From: Bacillus sp. (in: firmicutes)
GTDB taxonomy: Bacteria > Bacillota > Bacilli > Bacillales > Bacillaceae
DNA: 35,769 nt
Reading direction: 5' to 3'
NCBI GenBank assembly: GCA_031180805.1
Contig: JAPSLL010000009.1
Location: 78,536-114,304 of the forward strand
The translations under genes and the position numbers were made by a program. Below the pieces are notes generated by a model, which worked only from the letters and a program-made list of their open reading frames with translations, was not told the DNA's origin and made no database searches. Shown here in pieces: positions 1-7,891 of this stretch (position 1 is its first letter; each line of letters opens with the position of its first letter).

Positions 1-64
1 AGCAAAGAAAGAGAAAAACGATAAAGAAGAAGGACTTTTCGAAAAACTGTTTAAATGGTGGTAA
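1..64 (+). CDS. C-terminal tail of an upstream gene (partial)
   Basis: Frame 2 is open from the window edge to a TAA at 62-64 and encodes a lysine- and glutamate-rich tail ending in GLFEKLFKWW. A charged linker closing in an amphipathic aromatic stretch is a plausible protein end. Repeat element A begins a few bases after the stop, so this is a real gene boundary. In B. subtilis the gene beside ywhD is pbpG (a class A penicillin-binding protein), and such proteins often end in charged low-complexity tails, so a PBP is my guess from synteny alone. The 20 visible codons do not identify a family. Confidence 0.5.
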   Translation, partial: AKKEKNDKEEGLFEKLFKWW

Positions 65-65
65 C

Positions 66-188
66 TAGAAAAGCGAAAGCGCCTTGTTCAGCCCCGACAA
101 GCACAAGACGCATAGGAAATGAAGGTGTTCTTGACCTTCAATTCCTATGTGGCTTGTGACCTTGAGGGGCTTGGCGCTGGAGCTAGAC
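66..188. repeat. Interspersed inverted-repeat element, copy A (long form)
   Basis: The outer arms are CTAG...AGCGCC at the left and GGCGCT...CTAG at the right. Inside, AGCCCCGACAAG faces CTTGTGACCTTGAGGGGCT. The centre holds a second hairpin in which CATAGGAAATGAAGGT pairs with ACCTTCAATTCCTATG with one mismatch. The whole unit can fold into one long cruciform or RNA hairpin. It starts just after the stop codon of the upstream gene. Related copies lie at 194-310, 4093-4210, 14166-14234 and 19328-19426. Confidence 0.8.
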
Positions 189-193
189 AAATA

Positions 194-310
194 GAAAAGC
201 GGAAGAGCCTTACTCAGCCCCGACAAGCACAAGACGCATAGGAAATGAAGGTGCTCTTTACCTTCAATTCCTATGCTTGTAGCTTCGAGGACTTAGAGCC
301 GGAGTTAGAT
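194..310. repeat. Interspersed inverted-repeat element, copy B (long form)
   Basis: This copy follows copy A in tandem after about six bases and keeps the same order: GAAAAGCG, then CAGCCCCGACAAGCACAAG, then the central CATAGGAAATGAAGGT / ACCTTCAATTCCTATG hairpin, then CTTGTAGCTTCGAGGACTTAG. Its outer arms have drifted (GAGCC, GGAGTTAG). The A and B centres are almost identical while their ends differ, which suggests duplication or conversion of the central hairpin. Confidence 0.75.
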
Positions 311-348
311 GTCGTGCGCTTCACCACTTTTATATTTTCCTAAACGAT

Positions 349-383
349 AAAAAACCCCGAACAAATATGCTCGGGGTTTTTTA
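349..383. terminator. Bidirectional intrinsic terminator
   Basis: AAAAACCCCGA and TCGGGGTTTTTT form an 11-bp stem around a 10-base loop, with a T-run on both strands. It would stop the upstream plus-strand gene and ywhD on the minus strand. Repeat copies A and B sit between the upstream stop codon and this terminator, so they are probably transcribed in that gene's 3' UTR. Confidence 0.9.
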
Positions 384-484
384 TGTCCTAGTTTTATAAA
401 CTTAACCTTAGTCTACTAACTTTAAGGGAAATTCACAAGATATTACCAATTTGTTCACGAAAGTGTCACACTTTTGACATATTT

Positions 485-1000
485 TCAGTTTACGTTTAAA
501 TCATCCTTCAGCTTCTGCTCAGAGCGTTCCCACATGCCTTGATCATGATTTTTTAAATAATTTGCGAGAATTTCCTTAGAGCGGTCATCCATATGGTCAA
601 CAATAATATGTCTTTTCATTGATTTATCCATTCGGTTTACATGCTCAGGAAGAGATTTATACCCTCTTCTAATCGAGCGATCCACGGTCATTTCACATGC
701 TGTAACACCAGCATAATATGGACCTTCCGCTTTTCGATCAATTGTTACCCAAACGAGCCAATATGGCTTACCATTTGGTACTTCCTCTTTATTTTTTAGA
801 AACTTAATGCCCTTCTCAACAGCACTTCTAGCATGCATTGCACCAATATCAACAAAGGCCTCACCCTCTTCAATATCAATAAATACCGGAGACACATTAT
901 CAAGGCTTAAGGCACCTACACCGAACCCTCCGTGACCATCCGTTGGGTCATTTTTGATGATATTAAAGCCAATACTTTTCTTCTTTTTCTTTTCCTCCAT
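485..1000 (-). CDS. ywhD: YwhD family protein
   Basis: This 171-aa soluble protein starts with a lysine run and then a segment (IGFNIIKNDPTDGHGGFGVG) typical of the Bacillus YwhD family. I know no established function for the family. No signal peptide or membrane span is visible. The ATG at 1000 is preceded by AGGAGG with good spacing. The gene lies 52 bases downstream of the M50 protease gene on the same strand, the same pairing as in B. subtilis, so the two are probably co-transcribed and stop at the terminator at 349-383. The family call is firm; the role is unknown. Confidence 0.9.
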   Translation of the reverse strand: MEEKKKKKSIGFNIIKNDPTDGHGGFGVGALSLDNVSPVFIDIEEGEAFVDIGAMHARSAVEKGIKFLKNKEEVPNGKPYWLVWVTIDRKAEGPYYAGVTACEMTVDRSIRRGYKSLPEHVNRMDKSMKRHIIVDHMDDRSKEILANYLKNHDQGMWERSEQKLKDDLNVN

Positions 1001-1052
1001 AAGTAATCCTCCTTCTTTATAACCATTTATTTCTTTAAACTATTTTATGTAG

Positions 1053-1739
1053 TTAAATAATCGGGCTTAATAAGAAATGGAACATCTCCATCACTAATGG
1101 TCGACCGACAGCAAAAATTGGTTGAATAATGTACTGATCAAGCGGTGTAATGACAAGAATGAGAAAGATAATAATCCCATAGCTTTCATATTGTGTCATT
1201 TTAGCACGAATATGTGCTGGTGCTAAATCTTCAATAATTCGATACCCATCTAACGGTGGAAACGGTAATAGATTGAAAATAAATAGCATGACATTAAGTG
1301 ATACAAATATATTAAAAAAGTCCTCTAGACCGTACATCATCGATTCTGGCAGAGCCATTAATATATTCGTTGATATAAGAATATACCAAATAGCTGTTCC
1401 AAGAAAAGCGATCACTAAATTGCTTAATGGACCTGCTACAGATACTAAAACACCTGCAAGTCGAGGTCTTTTAAAAAAGTAGCGATTAACCGGTACCGGC
1501 CTTGCCCAACCGAAGCCTGCAATAAAAATAAGAATCGTACCAAACGGATCCAAATGAGCTAACGGTGATAGCGTTAGTCTCCCCTGCCTTTTAGCAGTAG
1601 GATCTCCAAATTTATAGGCAACATATGCATGGGCAAACTCATGAAATGTGAAGGCTACAACTAACGTAATGACAACATACGGAATCATTTGTAATGGAAA
1701 CGCCAAAAACTGTCCTATCGTTTCTTCTAATCTTTCCAT
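1053..1739 (-). CDS. ywhC: Site-2 protease family membrane metalloprotease (M50)
   Basis: This 228-aa polytopic membrane protein is predicted to cut substrates within or near the membrane. The zinc site is visible: HEFAH at residues 33-37 within the first hydrophobic segment, and the distal NLLPFPPLDG motif at 156-165, whose aspartate (D164) completes zinc binding. The PDZ domain of larger site-2 proteases is missing, as expected for the compact YwhC/Rip2-like class. The ATG at 1739 has GGAGA upstream. The natural substrate is unknown. It heads a unit with ywhD and diverges from ywhB. Confidence 0.92.
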   Translation of the reverse strand: MERLEETIGQFLAFPLQMIPYVVITLVVAFTFHEFAHAYVAYKFGDPTAKRQGRLTLSPLAHLDPFGTILIFIAGFGWARPVPVNRYFFKRPRLAGVLVSVAGPLSNLVIAFLGTAIWYILISTNILMALPESMMYGLEDFFNIFVSLNVMLFIFNLLPFPPLDGYRIIEDLAPAHIRAKMTQYESYGIIIFLILVITPLDQYIIQPIFAVGRPLVMEMFHFLLSPII

Positions 1740-1863
1740 CTCATTCTCCTTTATGTGAGGTTATGCAAACGTACTCGCTTAAAGTATACTATATTTACAG
1801 GCTGAATACATTTTCCAAGCAAAATGTTCACCAGCGATACATATTTTTGAAAGGATGAGACAT

Positions 1864-2049
1864 ATGCCATATGTAACTGTTAAAATGCTAGAAGGCCGTA
1901 CAGAGGAGCAAAAGAAGGCATTAGTGGAAAAAGTAACTGCTGCCGTCTCTGAAACAACAGGAGCACCTGATGAAAAAATTGTCGTCTTCATTGAAGAAAT
2001 GTCAAAAAATCATTATGCTGTTGGCGGAAAAAGACTAAGTGATGAATAG
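1864..2049 (+). CDS. ywhB: 4-oxalocrotonate tautomerase family enzyme
   Basis: A 61-aa protein of the 4-oxalocrotonate tautomerase family. These are small hexameric enzymes that use the N-terminal proline, exposed by Met removal, as catalytic base. The start decides the function: an in-frame ATG at 1855 would bury that proline, whereas the ATG at 1864 gives MPYVTVKML with Pro right after Met and has AAAGGA about eight bases upstream. I therefore chose 1864. The length matches the family (about 62 aa). The physiological substrate in Bacillus is not established. It is followed by its own terminator. Confidence 0.92.
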   Translation: MPYVTVKMLEGRTEEQKKALVEKVTAAVSETTGAPDEKIVVFIEEMSKNHYAVGGKRLSDE

Positions 2050-2066
2050 AAATACTGCAAAGTAAC

Positions 2067-2110
2067 AAAAGGCTGACTCAATAAGGTAAATCATTTGAGC
2101 AGCCTTTTTA
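2067..2110 (+). terminator. Intrinsic terminator of ywhB
   Basis: AAAGGCTG-CTCAA pairs with TTGAG-CAGCCTTT (one bulged A) and is followed by a T-run on the plus strand, 18 bases after the ywhB stop. Confidence 0.8.
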
Positions 2111-2134
2111 AACACCTTATATATACTCCCAAAC

Positions 2135-2163
2135 TAAAAAAAATAGGAAAGAAAATTCTTTCC
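2135..2163 (-). terminator. Intrinsic terminator of the ywfO-ywgA unit
   Basis: The self-complementary stretch GGAAAGAAAATTCTTTCC (2146-2163) is followed on the minus strand by an eight-T run, 14 bases past the ywgA stop. Confidence 0.75.
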
Positions 2164-2176
2164 ACCCGTACACTCT

Positions 2177-2695
2177 TTAATGTTTCGCATGCTCTTTCGT
2201 TACTAAATCTCTAATCTTTTCAATATACTGATAAGCCTCGTCGATTTCCTCTTCTGTATAACGCTGTTTGCTTTTTAACGTAAACACCTTATCCTTCACT
2301 TCATCTTTTTCAAGTCCTTCAAAGTATAAAACCGTTGATACTAACTCTAAAAATCTTGAATTTTGTTCATTTAAATCTAGCATAAAATCATTTAATGGCG
2401 GCAAATCAAGCTCATAATGGCCTAAAAATTCTTGTCCAGCGTCTGTTAATGAATAACGATATTGAAAGTAGCCACCCTTTTTTTCATGAACCTCATTTAT
2501 AAATCCTAAATTACAAAGCTCTTCAATTCGAAGTGTTAACTCCTCTGAATAAGGTCCATAAAAATGAAAGTTGTATTTTTCATAAAAAGGAAGATTTACC
2601 TTCTTTGCAATATAAATCATCTTTTGCAGCTTTTTACGACCAATAATTTCACCAGCTGATGAAATAACCTTCATCAGCTTAGCATGTTCTTTCAT
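2177..2695 (-). CDS. ywgA: YwgA family protein
   Basis: This 172-aa soluble protein matches the Bacillus YwgA family. The N-terminal half (GRKKLQKMIYIAKK ... FHFYGPYSEEL) has the look of the SocA/Panacea-type antitoxin-like domain, in which a KLQK(L/M)xY helix precedes a YGPxS loop. That similarity is my reading of the motif, not a search result, and no toxin gene is adjacent. The C-terminal half is rich in acidic and lysine residues. A TTG at 2698 lies just before the ATG at 2695; I chose the ATG. It sits 55 bases downstream of ywfO, so the two are probably co-transcribed. The biological role is unknown. Confidence 0.85.
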   Translation of the reverse strand: MKEHAKLMKVISSAGEIIGRKKLQKMIYIAKKVNLPFYEKYNFHFYGPYSEELTLRIEELCNLGFINEVHEKKGGYFQYRYSLTDAGQEFLGHYELDLPPLNDFMLDLNEQNSRFLELVSTVLYFEGLEKDEVKDKVFTLKSKQRYTEEEIDEAYQYIEKIRDLVTKEHAKH

Positions 2696-2750
2696 CAAAG
2701 CCCCGTCATCTCCTAACTCTTTCTATGTTCAACGTTATTTCTCTCTCGAT

Positions 2751-4058
2751 TTAGTTAGCTAATCCTAATAATCCTAATAATTCTAATATTTTTTTCTTCG
2801 CCGTTCGTTTCGTCGATAAATCCTCTAATAAATCCAAAGGAAAATATAGCTTATGGTCTGTCCTTCTTTTTCCCGATATGGCATCAACAATTTCTGATTC
2901 GCGTGATAGCTCTCGAATATCTCCATTCGTCATTTGCAGATGAATTGGTAAACGTTCCTCCTCTTCACCAGGGCGATAAAAATCATACGGCAAATCTGAT
3001 GACGAATCGACAACTAAATAATATTCGGGATCAATTCCAGCCTTTTTAAATAACGCCGTGAGCTCCATCAGTGTCATCATTTGTACATTTGGGTTAAACT
3101 CAACATATTTAAACAGCTTGCGGTCCATAAATCGCGTACATAAATCACTTAAAATCGCATCATCTTCATCCTGCCAAGCCTGAAAATAGTATAAAATAAT
3201 AGACTCATCTAATTTTAAATAGTCCGCTAATGTCATTTCATCCTCAAATAAAGAGTAAAAATGTAGCGGTTCATGTTTAAATGAATAAAATTCCTGATGA
3301 AGCTGTTTAGCACGATGAAGAATCTTTGTTAATATCACTTCCGCACTACGTGTAACAGGATGAAAATATACCTGCCAATACATTTGGTAACGGCTCATAA
3401 TATAATCCTCAACCGCATGCATCCCGCTGCTCTTAATTACGACCTGATCTTCTCGAGGACGCATCACACGTAAAATCCGTTCCATATCAAAATGTCCATA
3501 GCTTACACCCGTATAATAGGCATCCCGCTGAAGATAATCCATCCTATCAGCATCAATCTGGCTTGATATTAAACTTACAACCTGTTTATTTTCGTATGTT
3601 TTAGCAATCACTTCGGCAACCTTTTTCGGAAAATCCTTCCCATTCTCACAGAGAACTGCATGAACCTCTGTATCTCCCAAAATGATCGCCTGAGTATAAT
3701 CCTCGTGATCGAGATGGAATACCTTTTCGAATGAATGTGAAAAAGGGCCATGTCCTAAATCATGTAATAACGCAGCACAAAGACATAGCATTCTTTCTTC
3801 ATCATTCCATTGAGGTCTCCCTTTAAAAACATCATCAACAATTCGTCTAACAATTTCATAAACACCTAATGAATGATTAAATCGGCTATGCTCCGCACCA
3901 TGAAAGGTGAAAAATGTCGTCCCAAGCTGACGAATCCTTCGTAACCGTTGAAATTCCTTTGTCCCGATCAGATCCCAAATCAATTTATCTCGAACATGTA
4001 TATAGCGGTGAACGGGATCTTTAAAAACCTTCTCCTCAGACAATTTTGTATTTGCCAT
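2751..4058 (-). CDS. ywfO: HD-domain phosphohydrolase YwfO (dNTPase-like)
   Basis: This 435-aa protein belongs to the HD superfamily branch that includes deoxynucleotide triphosphohydrolases. The metal site is visible: histidines in AEHSRFNHSLG (H57, H62), the HD pair in ALLHDLGHGPFSHSFE (H99, D100) and the distal aspartate in SQIDADRMDYL (D169). It may trim the dNTP pool, but the substrate of YwfO itself is not shown here. The frame stays open upstream to 4133. I chose the ATG at 4058 (MANTKLSEEKVFKDP) because conserved sequence starts there, GGGAAG precedes it, and the upstream 25 codons run into repeat element C. Confidence 0.88.
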   Translation of the reverse strand: MANTKLSEEKVFKDPVHRYIHVRDKLIWDLIGTKEFQRLRRIRQLGTTFFTFHGAEHSRFNHSLGVYEIVRRIVDDVFKGRPQWNDEERMLCLCAALLHDLGHGPFSHSFEKVFHLDHEDYTQAIILGDTEVHAVLCENGKDFPKKVAEVIAKTYENKQVVSLISSQIDADRMDYLQRDAYYTGVSYGHFDMERILRVMRPREDQVVIKSSGMHAVEDYIMSRYQMYWQVYFHPVTRSAEVILTKILHRAKQLHQEFYSFKHEPLHFYSLFEDEMTLADYLKLDESIILYYFQAWQDEDDAILSDLCTRFMDRKLFKYVEFNPNVQMMTLMELTALFKKAGIDPEYYLVVDSSSDLPYDFYRPGEEEERLPIHLQMTNGDIRELSRESEIVDAISGKRRTDHKLYFPLDLLEDLSTKRTAKKKILELLGLLGLAN

Positions 4059-4092
4059 TGTCTTCCCACTTCCGTTCCGACTTAATAAAAAA

Positions 4093-4210
4093 GAGAAAAA
4101 CGCCTTGTTAGTGACCCTGTGAGGATAAGACAACTCATCAAGAAAGTCTCTATATCTTCAGGGTTCTTAGCTGACTCATGCCCTCATGAGGCTAGGCGTT
4201 GTAGCTCAAC
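4093..4210. repeat. Interspersed inverted-repeat element, copy C (diverged)
   Basis: The left arm GAGAAAAACGCCTTGTT and the right arm CTCATGAGGCTAGGCGTT followed by GTAGCTCAAC keep the architecture of copies A and B but have drifted. The interior holds a different imperfect hairpin (ACCCTG facing CAGGGT). It fills most of the 325-base gap between ywfO and the DUF1450 gene. Confidence 0.55.
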
Positions 4211-4343
4211 ATTTAAGAAATGCAAAAGTGCCTATATAGACACTAACACTAATCAATAACACTTGTTTTTATTATAGCTACTTCAACTAGACATTAACAC
4301 CTACAATTTTACAATTTTCTTCTTTTAAAACTTGAAAACATTC

Positions 4344-4382
4344 ATAAAAAAATCACCGTTGTAGAGACTTTACAAAGGTGAT
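4344..4382 (-). terminator. Intrinsic terminator of the DUF1450 gene
   Basis: ATCACC-TTGTA pairs with TACAA-GGTGAT around a short loop. On the minus strand it is followed by a seven-T run. It starts within two bases of the stop codon. Confidence 0.85.
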
Positions 4383-4383
4383 G

Positions 4384-4608
4384 TTATTTTTTTAGCTTGT
4401 TTTCAATTTTTTCAATTAATTCGTCTTCCGTTGGTGCTGCCACAGGACGATTATTGACAAAAGCAAAGGCTTTTTTTCTACCTGGTCCACAATATGATTG
4501 GCAAGCAATATCAATTGTTGCTTCTGCATCAATTTCTTTTAAACGTGGTACTAAAGTTTTTATGTTTGTTGCTTGGCAATCATCACAAATTCGAAATTCG
4601 TTTGCCAT
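4384..4608 (-). CDS. DUF1450 family small cysteine protein
   Basis: This 74-aa protein has four cysteines arranged CDDC (C8, C11) and CQSYC (C36, C40), followed by [13 protein letters not shown] and an acidic C-terminal helix. The arrangement matches DUF1450 proteins (the YuzB group), which look like small thioredoxin-fold or ferredoxin-like proteins. The cysteines may bind zinc or an iron-sulfur cluster, but nothing here decides which. A TTG at 4620 abuts the ribosome binding site, so I chose the ATG at 4608 with AAAGGG 12 bases upstream. It is a single gene with its own terminator. Function unknown. Confidence 0.8.
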   Translation of the reverse strand: MANEFRICDDCQATNIKTLVPRLKEIDAEATIDIACQSYCGPGRKKAFAFVNNRPVAAPTEDELIEKIENKLKK

Positions 4609-4962
4609 AATTTTGTACAACCCTTTCTAACTAACCGAATATGATGGAAAACCCACCATCTATTAATTGAGGAGTTTATCCTACATCAATCTCTTTTTTC
4701 GCTAAAAAATATTTTACCGCTATTCAATTAGCAATGCAAGTATGATAAAGCACTTCTATTTTTAGGAGGAAATTCCATTTGTAGTAGATTCTAAAGCTAA
4801 AAGATATATTGTCAAAACATCCCAAACAAATATAATCCTTAAGGTTTTACAAAAAAATCTACTATCCTCGTAACAAAAATGAATAAAATTGCGATAACTT
4901 GTCCATGCTTATTAACAGTTATTTGGAAAAACATTTATTTATTTTAGGGAGTTGGAAAAATT
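4609..4962. other. 354-base intergenic region upstream of rsfA
   Basis: No gene is supported here. It holds the leaders of the divergent DUF1450 and rsfA genes, a candidate sporulation promoter at 4880-4910, and a 9-bp inverted repeat (TAGTAGATT at 4782-4790, AATCTACTA at 4856-4864) with a 65-base interior. An AGGAGGA at 4764-4770 is not followed by a usable reading frame. Confidence 0.6.
4880..4910 (+). promoter_or_regulatory. Candidate sigma-F/sigma-G promoter of rsfA
   Basis: TGAATA (4880-4885) and CATGCTT (4904-4910) are separated by 18 bases, close to the TGAATA / CATACTA pattern of forespore sigma factors. The expected start point lies about 46 bases before the rsfA ATG. In B. subtilis, rsfA is a forespore gene. 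The -10 matches five of seven positions, so this is only a candidate. Confidence 0.4.
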
Positions 4963-5727
4963 ATGAAACAAAGACAAGACGCATGGTCTCAAGAGAATGA
5001 TTTATTACTAGCAGAAACTGTCCTCAGACATGTTCGCGAAGGGAGTACCCAGCTAAACGCTTTTGAAGAGGTAGGCGATAAGCTTAACCGCACATCAGCT
5101 GCATGTGGCTTCCGCTGGAATGCTGTCGTTCGACACGATTATGAAAAAGCATTACAACTAGCAAAAAAACAACGCAAACAACGAATGAGAGCTCTCGGAA
5201 AAGGACAGCCTGTTAAAAAGCAGCTTCTTTATTCACCAGAGGTTCCTTCTATTGATTTAGATGAACAAGAAGAGCTTACGATGATGTCAGCTTTAGAGAA
5301 TCATATGGCAGAGGTAATGCCTGCAGATGAGGATGTAAAAGCAAATCTACCAGGAAGTGCAACTGCTCAAGCTTCAAAAACAGTTGCTAGACCTATGCAG
5401 CCTACAGCAACGAATAAGTTAACGATGGACCAGGTCATCGCATTCTTACAGTCTTATAAATCAACGAGTGACCATTCCGAAGCTTTAATGAGTGAAAACA
5501 CTCGTCTTAAGCGCGAAAACCAAGAATTGTCCACAGAAAATGAGGAATTGAAGAAAAAGGTAGCAAAGCTTGAACAAGATACCGTTACAGTCCAAGAAGA
5601 CTATGAAACATTAATGAAAATTATGAATCGAGCAAGAAAGCTTGTATTATTTGATGAAGAGGATCGCACGTCTCCTACTACATTTAAAATGGACCGAAAT
5701 GGAAATTTAGAAAAGCTTGCTGAATAA
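4963..5727 (+). CDS. rsfA: RsfA family prespore-specific transcriptional regulator
   Basis: This 254-aa regulator is a homologue of B. subtilis RsfA (YwfN), which fine-tunes sigma-F-dependent forespore genes. The N-terminal 55 residues form a Myb/SANT-like DNA-binding domain ([18 protein letters not shown] ... [15 protein letters not shown]). A basic stretch follows ([14 protein letters not shown]), then a low-complexity linker, then a coiled coil at about 175-225 ([20 protein letters not shown]) that likely dimerises the protein. The length is close to the family norm. The ATG has GGAG about 12 bases upstream. It is monocistronic with a strong terminator. Its presence supports an endospore-forming host. 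Confidence 0.92.
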   Translation: MKQRQDAWSQENDLLLAETVLRHVREGSTQLNAFEEVGDKLNRTSAACGFRWNAVVRHDYEKALQLAKKQRKQRMRALGKGQPVKKQLLYSPEVPSIDLDEQEELTMMSALENHMAEVMPADEDVKANLPGSATAQASKTVARPMQPTATNKLTMDQVIAFLQSYKSTSDHSEALMSENTRLKRENQELSTENEELKKKVAKLEQDTVTVQEDYETLMKIMNRARKLVLFDEEDRTSPTTFKMDRNGNLEKLAE

Positions 5728-5745
5728 TAATAGAATGCTGGAAAT

Positions 5746-5787
5746 AACGCCTTGATGCCTTGGTTACATGGGATCAAGGCGTTTTTT
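5746..5787 (+). terminator. Intrinsic terminator of rsfA
   Basis: AACGCCTTGAT and the facing ATCAAGGCGTT form an 11-bp stem followed by TTTTTT, 19 bases past the rsfA stop. Confidence 0.92.
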
Positions 5788-6044
5788 AGTCCGTATCACC
5801 CTTCTATTTTTAGCTAATATTATGTATAAAATGGATGTTTTATCTTATAATTACTTTTGCAGCGTTATGTTCGTTAGAGAGGATATTTGAGCCTCTTTGG
5901 GAGAATTGTATTAAATATCCCATCATAGAAAAATGGATACTAGTAAGGATTTTAATTTTACAGAGCCAAAAATTATTTTTGAAACTAAATAAACGGAAAT
6001 AACGTAATATGTTCTATAACTTTAATAGTAAAGGTTGGATCATA

Positions 6045-6863
6045 GTGGAAACGAAAGAATGGTTACAGGCTGAATTAAAAACGATTGAGGAATGGGAGCA
6101 GGATCAAAAGGGATTATGGTTCTGGGAAAAGATAGGAAGGCTTCCATTTAAATTACTAGATAAATTAACTCCTGCCTTCATTCAAAAGAAAATTGGAGTT
6201 TTACTAGATGAAATTGGGCAATATGTCCAAACAGGTGGGCAATATTTAACGAAGGAACATACGATATTAAAAAAACTACAACACTATTCAAAAAATGATT
6301 CCTTAACAGTAGATGAAATAGCTTCACTTCCATTATCAACGATGGATGCTGTTAGCAAGGATCTCAAAACAAATCGCAGCCAGTTTGCAACGATTCAAGG
6401 TGCGACAACAGGCTTTGGAGGAATCTTCACACTTGCTGTTGATATACCAGTTATTCTTGGACTTTCACTAAAAACGCTTCAGGATATTGCGATTGCCTAT
6501 GGCTATGACCCTAACGAACGAGAAGAGCGCATATTCATCATTAAATGCTTGCAATTCTCATCGGCCGATGTCGTCGGGAAGGAAGCAATTTTAAATGAAT
6601 TAGCAAACTTTTATAAAAATGAACAGTCCAAAAGTGAAGTGATTTCACAGCTTCAAGGCTGGCGCGAGGTTGTTTACACATACCGCGACCAATTTGGCTG
6701 GAAAAAGCTTTTGCAAATGGTTCCAATTGCTGGAATGGTATTTGGTGCCCTTACAAACCGCTCGATGATCAATGATTTAGCTGAAACGGGCATGATGCTA
6801 TATCGAAAAAGAAGAATACTCGAGAGATTAGAAGATAACAAAGAAGTCATAGAAACTGAATAG
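6045..6863 (+). CDS. EcsC family protein
   Basis: This 272-aa protein matches the EcsC family, named after the third gene of the B. subtilis ecs ABC transporter operon; its molecular function is not established. A conserved glycine-rich hydrophobic segment (GATTGFGGIFTLAVDIPVIL) and a second one near the C-terminus (MVPIAGMVFGALTNRSM) suggest membrane association. There is no ABC transporter beside it. The frame is open from an ATG at 6009, but similarity begins at VETKEWLQAEL, so I chose the GTG at 6045 with AAGG about ten bases upstream; 6009 remains possible. Its stop codon is the first base of the cassette at 6863-6921. Confidence 0.8.
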   Translation: METKEWLQAELKTIEEWEQDQKGLWFWEKIGRLPFKLLDKLTPAFIQKKIGVLLDEIGQYVQTGGQYLTKEHTILKKLQHYSKNDSLTVDEIASLPLSTMDAVSKDLKTNRSQFATIQGATTGFGGIFTLAVDIPVILGLSLKTLQDIAIAYGYDPNEREERIFIIKCLQFSSADVVGKEAILNELANFYKNEQSKSEVISQLQGWREVVYTYRDQFGWKKLLQMVPIAGMVFGALTNRSMINDLAETGMMLYRKRRILERLEDNKEVIETE

Positions 6864-6921
6864 AGGCTGCCTTAAAACGAAAGGGTCTGGCCCCAGGTCT
6901 GGCCCTACCTAAGACAGCCTC
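6863..6921 (+). terminator. Terminator-like repeated cassette, copy 1
   Basis: GAGGCTG(C)CTTA faces TAAG(A)CAGCCTC and is followed by a T-rich tract on the plus strand, so it can end the EcsC gene. The loop carries a GC-rich insert with AGGGTCTGGCCCC and GGTCTGGCCCT in tandem. The inverted complement of the hairpin downstream of hemQ (9902-9948) aligns with it along almost its whole length, so this is a repeated element rather than a private terminator. Confidence 0.75.
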
Positions 6922-6927
6922 CTATTT

Positions 6928-7764
6928 TTATTCAATTTTTGAGAATACCTTTTCGTTCCGTTCAATCATTCTCACTAGGTTTTGCTCATATATTTGCTGC
7001 TCATCTACTGTCAATGATGATGAAAGTAATTGCCCGCTATGTTCCTTTAATGTTGTGAATAAATCAAATAAAATCGTTTCATTTGTTACGTTCTCTTGTA
7101 ACAAATCACTTAGTGAGGACATTGTTTCTGGTTTGATAGTTGGAAAAGTGAGTTTCGTTTGCTCACCTTTAAGAGATATGTCATAAAATTGACGAATCAA
7201 ATCTGCTCGCTCCTCACCACTTCCAGACACACATAAATAAATTTGAACAGCGATACCGTTGCGCAATCTCCGCTGTGAAATCCCTGCAAATTTCTTTCCA
7301 TTTATGCTAAGATCATAACTTCCAGGACAATAGGAGCCGATAATTTCCCGCGCCTCTACCTTGCTGCCATGCTCCTTTAACATAGATTTAATCAATTCGA
7401 ACATCGCTTCATAGCCCCGATTGATATCAATTCCTTTTTCAAGGTCCGGGAAAATTAGTGAAATGTTCATAACATCCTTATCTAACACAACCGCAAGACC
7501 GCCTGAATTCCTTACGATTACGTGGTAGCCTCTCTCTTTTAAAAAATGAATCCCATCTTTTAAGTATGGTAGCTTTGTATCTTGAATCCCGAGGACTATT
7601 GTATTGTGATGCACCCATGTGCGAGCTGTTGGCGGTGATTCAAGCTTTCCGACAGTTGTACATAATGTATCATCTATTGCAAATGATTGTTTAGCCTCGA
7701 ATTGCGGACCTAAGCTAGATTGATCAACTATTCTCCATTGCGGCTGTTCAATTAATGAGTTCAT
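6928..7764 (-). CDS. lipL: Octanoyl-[GcvH]:protein N-octanoyltransferase LipL
   Basis: LipL (YwfL) moves octanoyl groups from the glycine cleavage protein GcvH to the E2 subunits of 2-oxoacid dehydrogenases, an amidotransfer step in lipoate synthesis in Bacillus. The 278-aa length fits the family (about 280). The catalytic cysteine is C146 in [10 protein letters not shown], followed by the [11 protein letters not shown] lysine motif and preceded by [11 protein letters not shown]. The ATG at 7764 has GGTGA upstream. The gene stands alone between the EcsC gene (convergent) and pta. B. subtilis also has lipL near pta. Confidence is high because LipM and LplJ differ around the cysteine. Confidence 0.93.
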   Translation of the reverse strand: MNSLIEQPQWRIVDQSSLGPQFEAKQSFAIDDTLCTTVGKLESPPTARTWVHHNTIVLGIQDTKLPYLKDGIHFLKERGYHVIVRNSGGLAVVLDKDVMNISLIFPDLEKGIDINRGYEAMFELIKSMLKEHGSKVEAREIIGSYCPGSYDLSINGKKFAGISQRRLRNGIAVQIYLCVSGSGEERADLIRQFYDISLKGEQTKLTFPTIKPETMSSLSDLLQENVTNETILFDLFTTLKEHSGQLLSSSLTVDEQQIYEQNLVRMIERNEKVFSKIE

Positions 7765-7844
7765 ACGAATTCTTCACCCTTATGCTAGTTATACCGTTAT
7801 TATATCAAATATACTTATTAGCTTGGTTATTATCCAGAATATAC

Positions 7845-7877
7845 AAAAAGAGCCCACCCATTGACCCAGGTGAGCTC
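7845..7877 (-). terminator. Intrinsic terminator of pta
   Basis: GAGCTCACC pairs with GGTGGGCTC (one G-T pair) and is followed by TTTTT on the minus strand, 15 bases after the pta stop. Confidence 0.88.
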
Positions 7878-7891
7878 GAACAATTGTTAAA

